Positions 27,485 to 35,382 of a stretch of 51,104 bases of DNA are shown here, piece after piece. The translations under genes and the position numbers were made by a program. The stretch covers positions 1 through 51,104 of the forward strand of contig PLUL01000045.1 of assembly GCA_003164895.1 (NCBI GenBank), written 5' to 3'. Numbering within the stretch: the stretch's first letter is position 1; the number at the start of each line of letters is the position of its first letter. The DNA comes from Bacteroidota bacterium. Its GTDB lineage: Bacteria > Bacteroidota > Bacteroidia > Palsa-948. Under the pieces are notes generated by a model. It saw only the letters and a program-made list of their open reading frames with translations. It was not told where the DNA came from and did no database searches.

Positions 27485-28042
27485 ATGTCAAAAGAAATAT
27501 CGGAAGCATTAGAGATTCATAAGTACATGAACGAGAAGAATGTGATCATGTCGTTTATGGGTGAGCTTACTCATCAGGTAACCACTTCTCTTTTAAAAAA
27601 TCTGAAAGATGACATGAGTGCTTCTCGTGTTGACATCGTTACTCAAAAACGTCTATACGGAATTATTGTTGAGTGTCTTGATAATATCGCAAAACATTGG
27701 GCAGCACTTGACATTCAAAAACTGTTAGGAAGAATTTCTCCGCCAATTTTTATGTTAAGCAAAAACGACAGTTTTTATTTTATTGTTACCGGAAATCATG
27801 TTGCCAACACAGAAATTGATTCTCTGGTAAGAAAAATTGAATTTGTAAATGCACTCGACAAAAAAGGTCTTCAGGATTATTATCGTCAAACATTGGCAGA
27901 AGAAACACAAATTGAAACCGACAATGCCGGACTTGGAATTATTGACATTGCCCTTAAATCAGGAAACAAATTGGAATACGAATTCAAACCCGTTACCAAA
28001 GATGTTTCATTTTATGTAATACAGGCTAGGATTCAGCTATAA
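27485..28042 (+). CDS. siaB: SiaB-family protein kinase
   Basis: A 185-residue GHKL-type kinase. In Pseudomonas, SiaB phosphorylates the small protein SiaC and the PP2C phosphatase SiaA reverses this. Here the N-box is IVECLDNIAKHW (Glu and Asn in register) and the glycine box is TDNAGLGIIDIALKSG. The front half (SFMGELTHQVTTSLLKNLKD) matches the family's alpha-helical start. ATG 27485 fits the family; an in-frame start at 27425 would lie inside the promoter. siaC follows after 16 bases. A SiaA-like phosphatase lies at 33512-35305. Confidence 0.85.
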   Translation: MSKEISEALEIHKYMNEKNVIMSFMGELTHQVTTSLLKNLKDDMSASRVDIVTQKRLYGIIVECLDNIAKHWAALDIQKLLGRISPPIFMLSKNDSFYFIVTGNHVANTEIDSLVRKIEFVNALDKKGLQDYYRQTLAEETQIETDNAGLGIIDIALKSGNKLEYEFKPVTKDVSFYVIQARIQL

Positions 28043-28058
28043 TATAGACAAACAGAAC

Positions 28059-28463
28059 ATGAACGCACTCATAATTGATCCAAGCGATTTTTCACCAAAG
28101 GTGTTGTTTGATCCTACTAAAAATCATTTTGAGATTTCAGGCGAATCACGTCCTGAAAACACAAATAAATTTTATGTCCCTATTTTACAATGGCTGGAGC
28201 AGTATCAAAATGTTTTGTACTGGGAAAAGGATAAATTCGGTCAGGGAGCAGCTCGCATATTTGAATTTAAATTAGATTACTTTAACTCCACTTCCGCAAA
28301 ATATATTATGGATGTGCTGATGCAATTGGATAAAATGGCGCAAGACGGATACGACATAAAAGCAAAATGGTATTTTGATAAGCGCGATGAAGACATGAAA
28401 GAATCGGGTGAAGAATTTTCAAAACTGCTGAAGAAACTTAAAATCGAATTTATCGAGGTTTGA
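28059..28463 (+). CDS. siaC: SiaC-family regulatory phosphoprotein (DUF1987)
   Basis: A 134-residue single-domain protein related to STAS-like anti-sigma antagonists. The family signature is PKVLFDPTKNHFEISGESRP at the N-terminus and FKLDYFNSTSAKYIMDVLMQ in the middle. The Ser/Thr cluster in YFNSTSAK corresponds by position to the phosphosite region of Pseudomonas SiaC. In Pseudomonas unphosphorylated SiaC activates the diguanylate cyclase SiaD; no GGDEF protein is visible here, so the output is unknown. Transcribed with siaB. Confidence 0.85.
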   Translation: MNALIIDPSDFSPKVLFDPTKNHFEISGESRPENTNKFYVPILQWLEQYQNVLYWEKDKFGQGAARIFEFKLDYFNSTSAKYIMDVLMQLDKMAQDGYDIKAKWYFDKRDEDMKESGEEFSKLLKKLKIEFIEV

Positions 28464-28500
28464 TTTTTGTGCCGAATTTATTCTGATTACTTTTTTACCT

Positions 28501-29244
28501 CTACTTATTTTTTTCAAGCGTTTCCAAAATAATATTTTTTACTTTTTCTCGCAAAGGAAGTAAATCCGCATTGGTCATTCCTTTTGTTTCCACCGATTTT
28601 AATACAATGGCTTTCGCAATTCCCGGTCTTCCGTTTGCGGTAAGAAATCCACCATTCTGTAAAAGTTTCCAGTTATTTGGAAAAACTAACGGCACAATGG
28701 AAATCTGTTTATCAATGGCAAGTTTAAATGCTCCGTTTTTAAATGGAATCAAAGTTCCGTTTGATGAAATAGTGGCTTCCGGAAAAATAAAAATACTTTG
28801 TCCTTTATCAATTGTTTCTCCTGCGCGAAGATATGCCCGATGAGATTCTACATTGCTTTTCCGGTTTACCAAAATATTCATTCGTCTGAAAAAAATTCGG
28901 AACAGTGGAGCTTTGTCTAATTCCTGTTTACCGACACAAACAAAATATTTTGGAATACATATATAAATAAGAAGAATATCAAGATACGAACAGTGATTGG
29001 AAATAAAAACACATGGATTTGGAAATTGATCGGGATTCATTTCATATTTCACCGAAGGAAATATTCCTGAACTGTAGCACATCCATGTTGCCCAAAAACG
29101 CATCAGAGAAAAAGCCGAACCAAACCATTTTTCTCTGGAAAGTAAAATAAAAAATACGGGATACAAAAGTAAAAGCGTAATTAAAAAGTCGAGTAAAAAC
29201 CACAACTTCCATAACGAACGCGGTATCATCAATAAAAATTTCAT
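28501..29244 (-). CDS. plsC: 1-acyl-sn-glycerol-3-phosphate acyltransferase (PlsC family)
   Basis: A 247-residue inner-membrane acyltransferase for phosphatidic acid synthesis. The N-terminal membrane helix is FLLDFLITLLLLYPVFFILL. The catalytic Hx4D box is in ISNHCSYLDILLIY, and the acceptor-binding motif appears as FPEATIS rather than FPEGT. GRPGIAKAIVLKS near the C-terminus also fits. The family includes other lyso-lipid acyltransferases, so the exact acceptor is inferred. It lies 17 bases after rnc in the same direction. Confidence 0.85.
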   Translation of the reverse strand: MKFLLMIPRSLWKLWFLLDFLITLLLLYPVFFILLSREKWFGSAFSLMRFWATWMCYSSGIFPSVKYEMNPDQFPNPCVFISNHCSYLDILLIYICIPKYFVCVGKQELDKAPLFRIFFRRMNILVNRKSNVESHRAYLRAGETIDKGQSIFIFPEATISSNGTLIPFKNGAFKLAIDKQISIVPLVFPNNWKLLQNGGFLTANGRPGIAKAIVLKSVETKGMTNADLLPLREKVKNIILETLEKNK

Positions 29245-29261
29245 TCAGAAAAAATGTGAAG

Positions 29262-29972
29262 TTAAACAATTCCAAGTTTGGCACAGGTGGCTTCTGCCGA
29301 TAGTTGCTCCGCTTTTTTCTTGGAAAAATGTTGCGCTTGTGCAATCATTTCTCCTTTCACGATGGTCGCAATTACAAATTGTTTGTCGTATCCATTTCCA
29401 GTTTCTTCCACCACTTTAAATTGCAGTTCATTTTTTTCACGCTGAGACCATTCGATAAGTTTGCTTTTGAAATCGGTTTCGGTGAGCAATATTTTTTCTA
29501 CATCCACATGAAATTTCAGAATGCGGTTAAGAATAAAATCTTGTGCAGAAGAAAATCCTTTGTCCATATAAACTGCTCCAATGAGCGCTTCAAAAGCATC
29601 TCCATGCATCGAAGAAAATTTTAAACCCGGATCGCTGGTCTGAAAAAGAAATTTATTCAATCCAAGTTTCACCGCAAGCTGATTCAGATGATCGCGGCTC
29701 ACAATTTTTGAACGCATCTTGGTAAGGAATCCTTCGTCTTTATAAGGGAATTTCCGAAAAAGATAATCAGCAATTACAATACCAAGAACGGCATCTCCCA
29801 AAAATTCCAAACGCTCGTTGCTGTCTTTTATTCCTTCTTTAATTTCTTTGGCAACCGAGTTGTGACGAAATGCTTGATTATAAAGAGAAAGATTTTTTGG
29901 AGAAAAACCAAGAATATTCTTCAAAGAAGATTTAAATTGCTTTTCGTTTTTGGGAAGAAAAAAATCAAACAT
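29262..29972 (-). CDS. rnc: Ribonuclease III
   Basis: dsRNA endonuclease for rRNA and mRNA processing, 236 residues. ATG 29972 (MFDFFLPKNEKQF) is chosen over a TTG three codons upstream. The catalytic signature NERLEFLGDAVLGIV and the second acidic site GDAFEALIGAVYMDKG are intact. A C-terminal dsRBD spans residues ~165-236 (SKLIEWSQREKNELQFKVVE; FSKKKAEQLSAEATCAKLG). In many Bacteroidota rnc follows acpP-fabF; here it does not. The upstream gap contains GATTACACCGAT element copy A. Confidence 0.94.
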   Translation of the reverse strand: MFDFFLPKNEKQFKSSLKNILGFSPKNLSLYNQAFRHNSVAKEIKEGIKDSNERLEFLGDAVLGIVIADYLFRKFPYKDEGFLTKMRSKIVSRDHLNQLAVKLGLNKFLFQTSDPGLKFSSMHGDAFEALIGAVYMDKGFSSAQDFILNRILKFHVDVEKILLTETDFKSKLIEWSQREKNELQFKVVEETGNGYDKQFVIATIVKGEMIAQAQHFSKKKAEQLSAEATCAKLGIV

Positions 29973-30006
29973 GGACAGCAAAGTTAATAGTTAATTGCTA
30001 TATATT

Positions 30007-30076
30007 AGATTACTCCGATTTCCGAAACAAATACAGATTACACCGATGAAAAGCAATAATATAATCGGTGTAATCT
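30007..30076. repeat. Dispersed GATTACACCGAT hairpin element, copy A
   Basis: 70 bases that align with the reverse complement of 37470-37542 over their whole length, with a few substitutions and one 3-base gap. It holds a perfect 12-bp stem, GATTACACCGAT (30036-30047) with ATCGGTGTAATC (30064-30075), loop 16. It lies between the haaO stop and the rnc start and could act as a terminator for haaO. Confidence 0.8.
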
Positions 30077-30110
30077 TCCTAAAATCTGTGTAATCTCATT
30101 ATAACTTTCC

Positions 30111-30659
30111 TTAGCACGTAGTTTGCGTTGATTGTCCCACGGGTTTCTGTGGCGGCTCCATTACGTGTCCGCATTTTTTACAGGTGCGAAATTCTTTATT
30201 GTTATAAAACCGTTCAAACACTTCCTGAAATTGTGTCATGATGTTTGTTAGTGGAAAATATTCTTCGTATAATTTGTTGTTGCATTTTTCACAAAACCAA
30301 AGCAGTCCGTCTTTTTCTCCATTTCGCCTCGTACGTTCAATCACAAGTCCAACTGTATTTGGTCCTCTGCCCGGAGAATGCGGGGTTCGCGGAGGAAGTA
30401 AAAATATTTCTCCTTCCTTTATCGGCACATTTACCGCCTTTCCATTGTCCTGAATTCCTACATTAATATCGCCATCCAATTGATAAAAAAATTCTTCACT
30501 TTCATTAAAATGATAATCCTTTCGGGAGTTTGGTCCGCCAACTACCATGATGATAAACTCGGCGTCTTTGTAAACCACCTTGTTACTAACGGGTGGTTTC
30601 AGTAAATGACGGTTTTCGTCAATCCATTTTTTAATGTTAATAGGGAATAAAATAGGCAT
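30111..30659 (-). CDS. haaO: 3-hydroxyanthranilate 3,4-dioxygenase
   Basis: A cupin Fe(II) dioxygenase opening the ring of 3-hydroxyanthranilate, whose product cyclises to quinolinate. 182 residues, the bacterial type. Active-site segments are KDYHFNESEEFFYQLDGD (His and Glu iron ligands) and LLPPRTPHSPGR (third His), with RGPNTVGLVIERTR. The C-terminal rubredoxin-like iron site of bacterial enzymes is present as CEKC and CKKC. It belongs to the same pathway as kmo at 5365 but is transcribed alone. Confidence 0.94.
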   Translation of the reverse strand: MPILFPINIKKWIDENRHLLKPPVSNKVVYKDAEFIIMVVGGPNSRKDYHFNESEEFFYQLDGDINVGIQDNGKAVNVPIKEGEIFLLPPRTPHSPGRGPNTVGLVIERTRRNGEKDGLLWFCEKCNNKLYEEYFPLTNIMTQFQEVFERFYNNKEFRTCKKCGHVMEPPQKPVGQSTQTTC

Positions 30660-30837
30660 CTGGGGGATTTTTTAGTTGCCCAAGTTACAAATTTTTTCGT
30701 GATTTTGACTGTTTTTAGTGTAAAATCTTAATTATGTTTTTCAAATTTTATTTACATAATTGACAACTTTATCGGATATTTGCACGCTCAAATTGACAAG
30801 TGAAAAAATCGATAAGAATTTTATAATATTATCACAA

Positions 30838-31848
30838 ATGAAAACTAATTCTTTATTTTTTGTTTCCTGTTTTCTTTTTCTTTCTTTTTCTGTTTTCGCA
30901 CAAGAAACTCTTTTGCCGATTGAAGAAAAAGGAAAGTTCGGGTTCATAAATAAATCAGGAAAAACAGTTGTCACGCCGCAATTTGATTTTGCAGAATCCT
31001 TTTCGGAAGGAATGGCGGCGGTAAGCATCGGCGGTAAGCGCGGATTTATTGATCAAGCTGGAAAAGTTATAATCGCAGCGCAATATGATAAAACAACTTC
31101 TTTCTCTGAAGGTTTAGCGAGCGGAAAAAAAGACGGCAAGTGGTATTATTTTGATAAAACCGGAAAAACTATTCTTGAACCAAAATGTGATTACGCTTAT
31201 AAATTTTCGGATGGACTTGCAAGATTACAAGTCGGAGTAAAAATGGGTTTCATAGATAAAACTGGAAATTTTGTTGTGAAAGCCGATTACGATGGTGCTT
31301 ATGATTTTTCTGAAGGGCTTGCGCGCGTAAAAAAAGGAAACAAATGGGGATTTATAGATAAAACCGGAAAAGTTGCAATTGATTTTTTGTATGATGATGG
31401 TTTTGATTTTATGGAAGGAGTTGCCAATGTTCGCAAAGGAGATGAAACAACCGGCAAATGGGGATTCATTGACAAAACCGGAAAAGTGATTATTAATTTT
31501 CAATTTGACCGAGCGTGGACTTTTTCCGAAGGACTTGCGGTGGTTCGCGTGGGAGATTTTAAAAAGGGGAAATTCGGATTCATTGATAAAACCGGAAAAA
31601 TGGTTATCAATCCAACTTTTACCGGTGCTGATCATTTTAAGGATGGCCTTGCTTGTATAACTATAAGCTTGGATACAAAAAATCCCGCTTGGCAGTACAT
31701 TGATAAAACAGGAAAAATAGTTATTTCCAAACCTTTCAATTACATGAGCGCCTTTAAAGATGATTTGGCAAAAGTTTCTTCATCGGATATTAAATCGGGA
31801 TACACCAACGGATATATTGACAAAACCGGAAAATATGTTTGGCCCTGA
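30838..31848 (+). CDS. Exported WG-repeat protein
   Basis: 336 residues. ATG 30838 gives a good signal peptide (NSLFFVSCFLFLSFSVFAQ). The rest is eight to nine WG repeats of about 35 residues with consensus KWGFIDKTGKVVI...FDxAxxFSEGLAxV, for example MGFIDKTGNFVV, WGFIDKTGKVAI and FGFIDKTGKMVI. WG (KWG Leptospira) repeats form beta-rich surface or periplasmic domains of unknown ligand. It lies 101 bases before the YfiR operon in the same direction but has its own terminator-free gap and the downstream operon has its own promoter. Confidence 0.88.
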   Translation: MKTNSLFFVSCFLFLSFSVFAQETLLPIEEKGKFGFINKSGKTVVTPQFDFAESFSEGMAAVSIGGKRGFIDQAGKVIIAAQYDKTTSFSEGLASGKKDGKWYYFDKTGKTILEPKCDYAYKFSDGLARLQVGVKMGFIDKTGNFVVKADYDGAYDFSEGLARVKKGNKWGFIDKTGKVAIDFLYDDGFDFMEGVANVRKGDETTGKWGFIDKTGKVIINFQFDRAWTFSEGLAVVRVGDFKKGKFGFIDKTGKMVINPTFTGADHFKDGLACITISLDTKNPAWQYIDKTGKIVISKPFNYMSAFKDDLAKVSSSDIKSGYTNGYIDKTGKYVWP

Positions 31849-31881
31849 TCCGTTTTTTTTTATTTAACTTTACTAACTCTA

Positions 31882-31889
31882 TAAGTTTG
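31882..31889 (+). promoter_or_regulatory. -7 element TAAGTTTG for the YfiR-SpoIIE operon
   Basis: A perfect TAnnTTTG match about 60 bases before the YfiR-like start. No good -33 box was seen. Confidence 0.45.
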
Positions 31890-31949
31890 AATTTTTTTAC
31901 ATGTTGTTATTTAGAAGCCTGGCATAAAAATGGTTCTTTTGCCTGCTGA

Positions 31950-32495
31950 ATGTTTTTAATGAGAAAAGTAATTGTCATACTGATTGCCTTGTTCTGCCTT
32001 TCTGCCGATTGGGTGCGTATGCCTGTACTTCAGGAACCAAATTCTTCCAATGCAAAAATCAAGGCGACTTTTCTTTACAATTTCACAAAATATATTGATT
32101 GGCCCGAAAAATACAAAGAAGGAAATTTTGTAATTGGTGTTTTGGGCACCACGCCGTTTTATAATGATTTGAATACGTTGCTCAGCACCAAAACTGTAGG
32201 CAATCAAAAATTTGAAATCAAAAGTTTTTCAAACGTAGAATCCATTTCCGGCAACTGCCACATTTTATTTATTCCTGCTGAAAATTCTTCCATGCTTTCC
32301 GAAGTGCTTAAAAAATTGAAAGGCAAAAGTACGCTCATCGTTACGGAAAAAAATGGACTGGCAAGACAAGGTTCGGCAATTAATTTCATTATTGAAAATA
32401 ACAAACAACGGTTTGAATTAAATAAAAACAACATAGCAAAATATAACCTGAAAGTCAGCTTAACACTCGAATCGCTGGCAATTAAGGTAGATTGA
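31950..32495 (+). CDS. YfiR-family periplasmic protein (DUF4154)
   Basis: 181 residues. It has an N-terminal signal (KVIVILIALFCLSADW), then the DUF4154 core: KIKATFLYNFTKYIDWP, FVIGVLGTTPFYNDL, SGNCHILFIPAENSS, STLIVTEKNGLARQGSAINF, and the terminal LKVSLTLESLAIKV. In Pseudomonas, YfiR is a periplasmic repressor of the HAMP diguanylate cyclase YfiN and is antagonised by the OmpA-like lipoprotein YfiB. The mature protein has a single Cys and so lacks the disulfide pairs of Pseudomonas YfiR. A second in-frame ATG (31959) is an equally good start. The next gene begins 2 bases after its stop. Confidence 0.85.
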   Translation: MFLMRKVIVILIALFCLSADWVRMPVLQEPNSSNAKIKATFLYNFTKYIDWPEKYKEGNFVIGVLGTTPFYNDLNTLLSTKTVGNQKFEIKSFSNVESISGNCHILFIPAENSSMLSEVLKKLKGKSTLIVTEKNGLARQGSAINFIIENNKQRFELNKNNIAKYNLKVSLTLESLAIKVD

Positions 32496-32497
32496 TT

Positions 32498-33430
32498 GTG
32501 AAAAAGAAAATATACATATTGCTGTTATTTCTTTTCTTGCTGATTGGTGCAAGTCAAAACGGTTTTGCTCAGCGCGACAGCGTGAACAAAGCGGTGGCGA
32601 CTTTGCAGAATCAATTATTGCCACTTGACATAAGAACCAAAAAAGCATTGGAAATAATTGACAATGCGATTACACATCCCGATTGTGCAAAGGATGGATA
32701 TTCTTGGTATGTGCGCGGATTTATTTACAAAGACTGGTACAAAACATTTGAATCGCAAAATAAAAAATCTAAAACCAGATTGGATGCTGTTGATTACCTG
32801 AAAAAAGCGAATGATCTTTTAACGAAAGATACTTCTTCTGCCGCAAAAGAATATCGTTCGGCTACGAAACAAACGCTGAAATATCTTGGATCAACATTCT
32901 ATAACGATGCAGGAATGTTGCTTGATACCGTTAATTATAACTTGGCTATTCTGAACTATGAAAAATTCAAAGAATGTATTTTGGTTGCCGAACCAAATTA
33001 TAATCTTCGTCCGAGAGAAGTGGAATTTAAAACCGTGCTCGCAGATCAATACGGAAAACTTTTCCGAAACAACATAAAAACAAACAAAAAGTTTTTTGGA
33101 GAAGCAGAAAAAATTTATAAAGCAGTTCTGCCGCTTGATACAAATAATTTTGCAGCCACATTTAATCTTGCGATGTTGTATTACAACTATGGCGTTGACA
33201 TTATCAACTCTATGGATCTTGATTTGCCGATTATGGATGTTGACAAAATTCAAGACGAAGCAAAAGATAATTTCAAGAAAGCATTGCCGTATGCGCTCAA
33301 AGCATATAGATTAAATCCCAAGAAAAGAGAAGTGCTTATTGCTTTGCAAGGAATCTATTTCAGTTTGTATGAGTTTGGTCCATCCGAAGAGTTCAAACTC
33401 AAACTTGAAAAATTAGAGAAGGAAAAATAA
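32498..33430 (+). CDS. Exported TPR-like protein
   Basis: 310 residues from GTG 32498. The signal peptide is IYILLLFLFLLIGASQNGFA. The mature protein is helical with TPR-like units, the clearest being AATFNLAMLYYNYGVDII and PYALKAYRLNPKKREVLIAL; it ends in a charged helix (EFKLKLEKLEKEK). No enzyme motif. Its place between the YfiR-like gene and the HAMP phosphatase suggests a periplasmic scaffold or adaptor for that signalling system, which is inference. The gap to the next gene is 81 bases and carries a leader repeat. Confidence 0.75.
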   Translation: MKKKIYILLLFLFLLIGASQNGFAQRDSVNKAVATLQNQLLPLDIRTKKALEIIDNAITHPDCAKDGYSWYVRGFIYKDWYKTFESQNKKSKTRLDAVDYLKKANDLLTKDTSSAAKEYRSATKQTLKYLGSTFYNDAGMLLDTVNYNLAILNYEKFKECILVAEPNYNLRPREVEFKTVLADQYGKLFRNNIKTNKKFFGEAEKIYKAVLPLDTNNFAATFNLAMLYYNYGVDIINSMDLDLPIMDVDKIQDEAKDNFKKALPYALKAYRLNPKKREVLIALQGIYFSLYEFGPSEEFKLKLEKLEKEK

Positions 33431-33480
33431 TTTCACCGGCATCTGTTTGTTCGCAGTCATTCTGTATCCTGTATTATTTG

Positions 33481-33511
33481 TAAATTCGTATTAATTTGTT
33501 TTTCGTAAACT
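33481..33511 (+). repeat. Start-codon-proximal ATTCGTA repeat, copy 3 (SpoIIE phosphatase leader)
   Basis: It begins TAAATTCG, like the der leader, and ends TTCGTAAACT directly before ATG, against TTCGTAAAGT before the fbp ATG. The middle is diverged. TAAATTCG is a near match to the -7 consensus. Confidence 0.4.
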
Positions 33512-35305
33512 ATGGCATTTCGATTTTCAGTTGGTCGTAAAATTGGTTCCGGTTTCGGTATTTTGATTTTTTTAACTTTTATTGCATTCGGCGCAACGCT
33601 CATCACTCTTAATCAGAGTCGTCAGATAAACGACAGAATCACCAACTTATATACTCCTTCAGTAAGCGCGCTTCAGGAATTAAATATTCTTGTGGTGCGC
33701 TCCAAAATGTTTGTATCAAGTTGGATAAGCACCCAAATTGAATCGGAAGACAAGGGTAAATTAAAAAAACTTATTAAGGAAGAATATCCCGATCTGAAAA
33801 AAAGAGTAAACGAACTTGCCAAGGGATGGAATAAAGAAGACAAAGCTTCTATCTCTGCTATTTTTAATATTTTGGATGAGCTTCTTGCCAATCAAGAATA
33901 TATCATGACCCAATTGAATTCCTTTGAAAGCTACCAAGACCCTGGGGTTTTATTCGAAGTAAAAAACATGGTGGAAGATGCAGATGGTGAGGTGAATGAT
34001 AAAACACGGAGCGCACTTAACAAATTATCCATTCTGATTGATGAACAACGCGCGCAATCAACGAAAAAAAATAAGGAGATGCTTGCCTCTTTTTCCTTTC
34101 TGCAATTGGTGGTGGTAGGATTGGGAATCATGTTGTTTGCCGGAGGAATTATTATTGCATTCTTCACCGTGCGCACCATCGTTCGCCCCGTTGATGAAGT
34201 AAAACAATTACTTATCCGAATGGCGCGCGGAATTCTTCCCGATAACAGAATTAAAGGCGGACACGATGAAATTGGAGAAATGTCAATGGCACTGAACCGA
34301 CTCGTAGCCACTATGAAACTCACCACTGAATTTGCACGCGAAGTGGGAAGCGGCAACTTTGATTCGTATTACAAACCGTTGTCGGAAGAAGACACGCTGG
34401 GCATGGCTCTGCTGAAGATGAGAGAAGATTTGCATGTGAACGAGCGTATGCTGGAAGACAAAGTAGCGCAGCGTACTGCGGAAGTGGTACAACAAAAAGC
34501 TGAAATAGAATTACAGTCGCAGCGGATAGAGGTGTTTTACAAACAGGTAACAGATTCCATTCGTTATGCTAAACGAATTCAGGATGCCATTCTTCCGCCG
34601 GACAGCGTAGTTAAAAAACTTTTGCCCGATTCATTTGTATTGTTCAAACCAAAAGATATTGTCAGCGGGGATTTTTATTGGTTCGAACAAATCAATGGAA
34701 AAGTTTTATTTGCTGCTGTAGATTGTACTGGTCATGGAGTTCCTGGCGCATTCATGAGCATTGTAGGATACAATCTTCTCAAACAAATATTGAATAAAAA
34801 TCAAGATACTTGTCCATCTCACATTCTTGATGAACTCAGCAAAGGCGTGAGCGAAACACTTCACCAGCGGAATTTTGAAGAATCCACAGCTAAAGACGGC
34901 ATGGATATTACACTTTGTTCTTTCGATAAAGAAACTTACGAAATGGAATTTGCTGCTGCTTTTAATCCGCTTTTTATAGTGCGCGCTGGAGAAATTTTTG
35001 AGATAAAAGGAAATAAATTTCCTATCGGAATATTTTTGGAAAAAGAAATTAAAAAATTTACAAACCACAGATTGCATTTGGAAAAAGGCGATGTGGTTTA
35101 TATTTTCTCCGATGGTTATGCCGATCAGTTTGGAGGATCAAAAGGAAAAAAATTTATGCAAAGTCAGTTTCGAAATCTTCTGCTCGACATACATCGCAAA
35201 CCCATGCCGGAACAAAAAAGAATTCTTGATCAAAGTTTAGAACACTGGCGCGGCGAAGAAGATCAGGTGGACGACATTCTTGTTATGGGAATGCGTGTGA
35301 ATTAA
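33512..35305 (+). CDS. Membrane HAMP-SpoIIE (PP2C-type) protein phosphatase, SiaA-like
   Basis: 597 residues. A first membrane helix (FGILIFLTFIAFGATLITL, ~15-33), a periplasmic helical sensor of ~155 residues, and a second helix (LVVVGLGIMLFAGGIIIAFF, ~199-218). A HAMP domain (VRPVDEVKQLLIRMARG) and a second HAMP-like segment (GSGNFDSYYKPLSEEDTLG) follow, then a coiled coil (~310-350) and a SpoIIE/PP2C domain. Metal-binding Asp are in SGDFYWF, AVDCTGHGVPGAFMS, FSDGYADQFGG and EDQVDDILVMG, so the site looks complete. It should dephosphorylate a SpoIIAA/SiaC-type protein, and siaC is 5 kb upstream. Encoded just after the YfiR-like and TPR genes. Confidence 0.9.
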   Translation: MAFRFSVGRKIGSGFGILIFLTFIAFGATLITLNQSRQINDRITNLYTPSVSALQELNILVVRSKMFVSSWISTQIESEDKGKLKKLIKEEYPDLKKRVNELAKGWNKEDKASISAIFNILDELLANQEYIMTQLNSFESYQDPGVLFEVKNMVEDADGEVNDKTRSALNKLSILIDEQRAQSTKKNKEMLASFSFLQLVVVGLGIMLFAGGIIIAFFTVRTIVRPVDEVKQLLIRMARGILPDNRIKGGHDEIGEMSMALNRLVATMKLTTEFAREVGSGNFDSYYKPLSEEDTLGMALLKMREDLHVNERMLEDKVAQRTAEVVQQKAEIELQSQRIEVFYKQVTDSIRYAKRIQDAILPPDSVVKKLLPDSFVLFKPKDIVSGDFYWFEQINGKVLFAAVDCTGHGVPGAFMSIVGYNLLKQILNKNQDTCPSHILDELSKGVSETLHQRNFEESTAKDGMDITLCSFDKETYEMEFAAAFNPLFIVRAGEIFEIKGNKFPIGIFLEKEIKKFTNHRLHLEKGDVVYIFSDGYADQFGGSKGKKFMQSQFRNLLLDIHRKPMPEQKRILDQSLEHWRGEEDQVDDILVMGMRVN

Positions 35306-35382
35306 AAAATTTCTATTCGGAAATATTTATAAATTTATACTTACTTTCAATTAGGTGGTGAGTTTCCATCAGCGGAAAAAAT

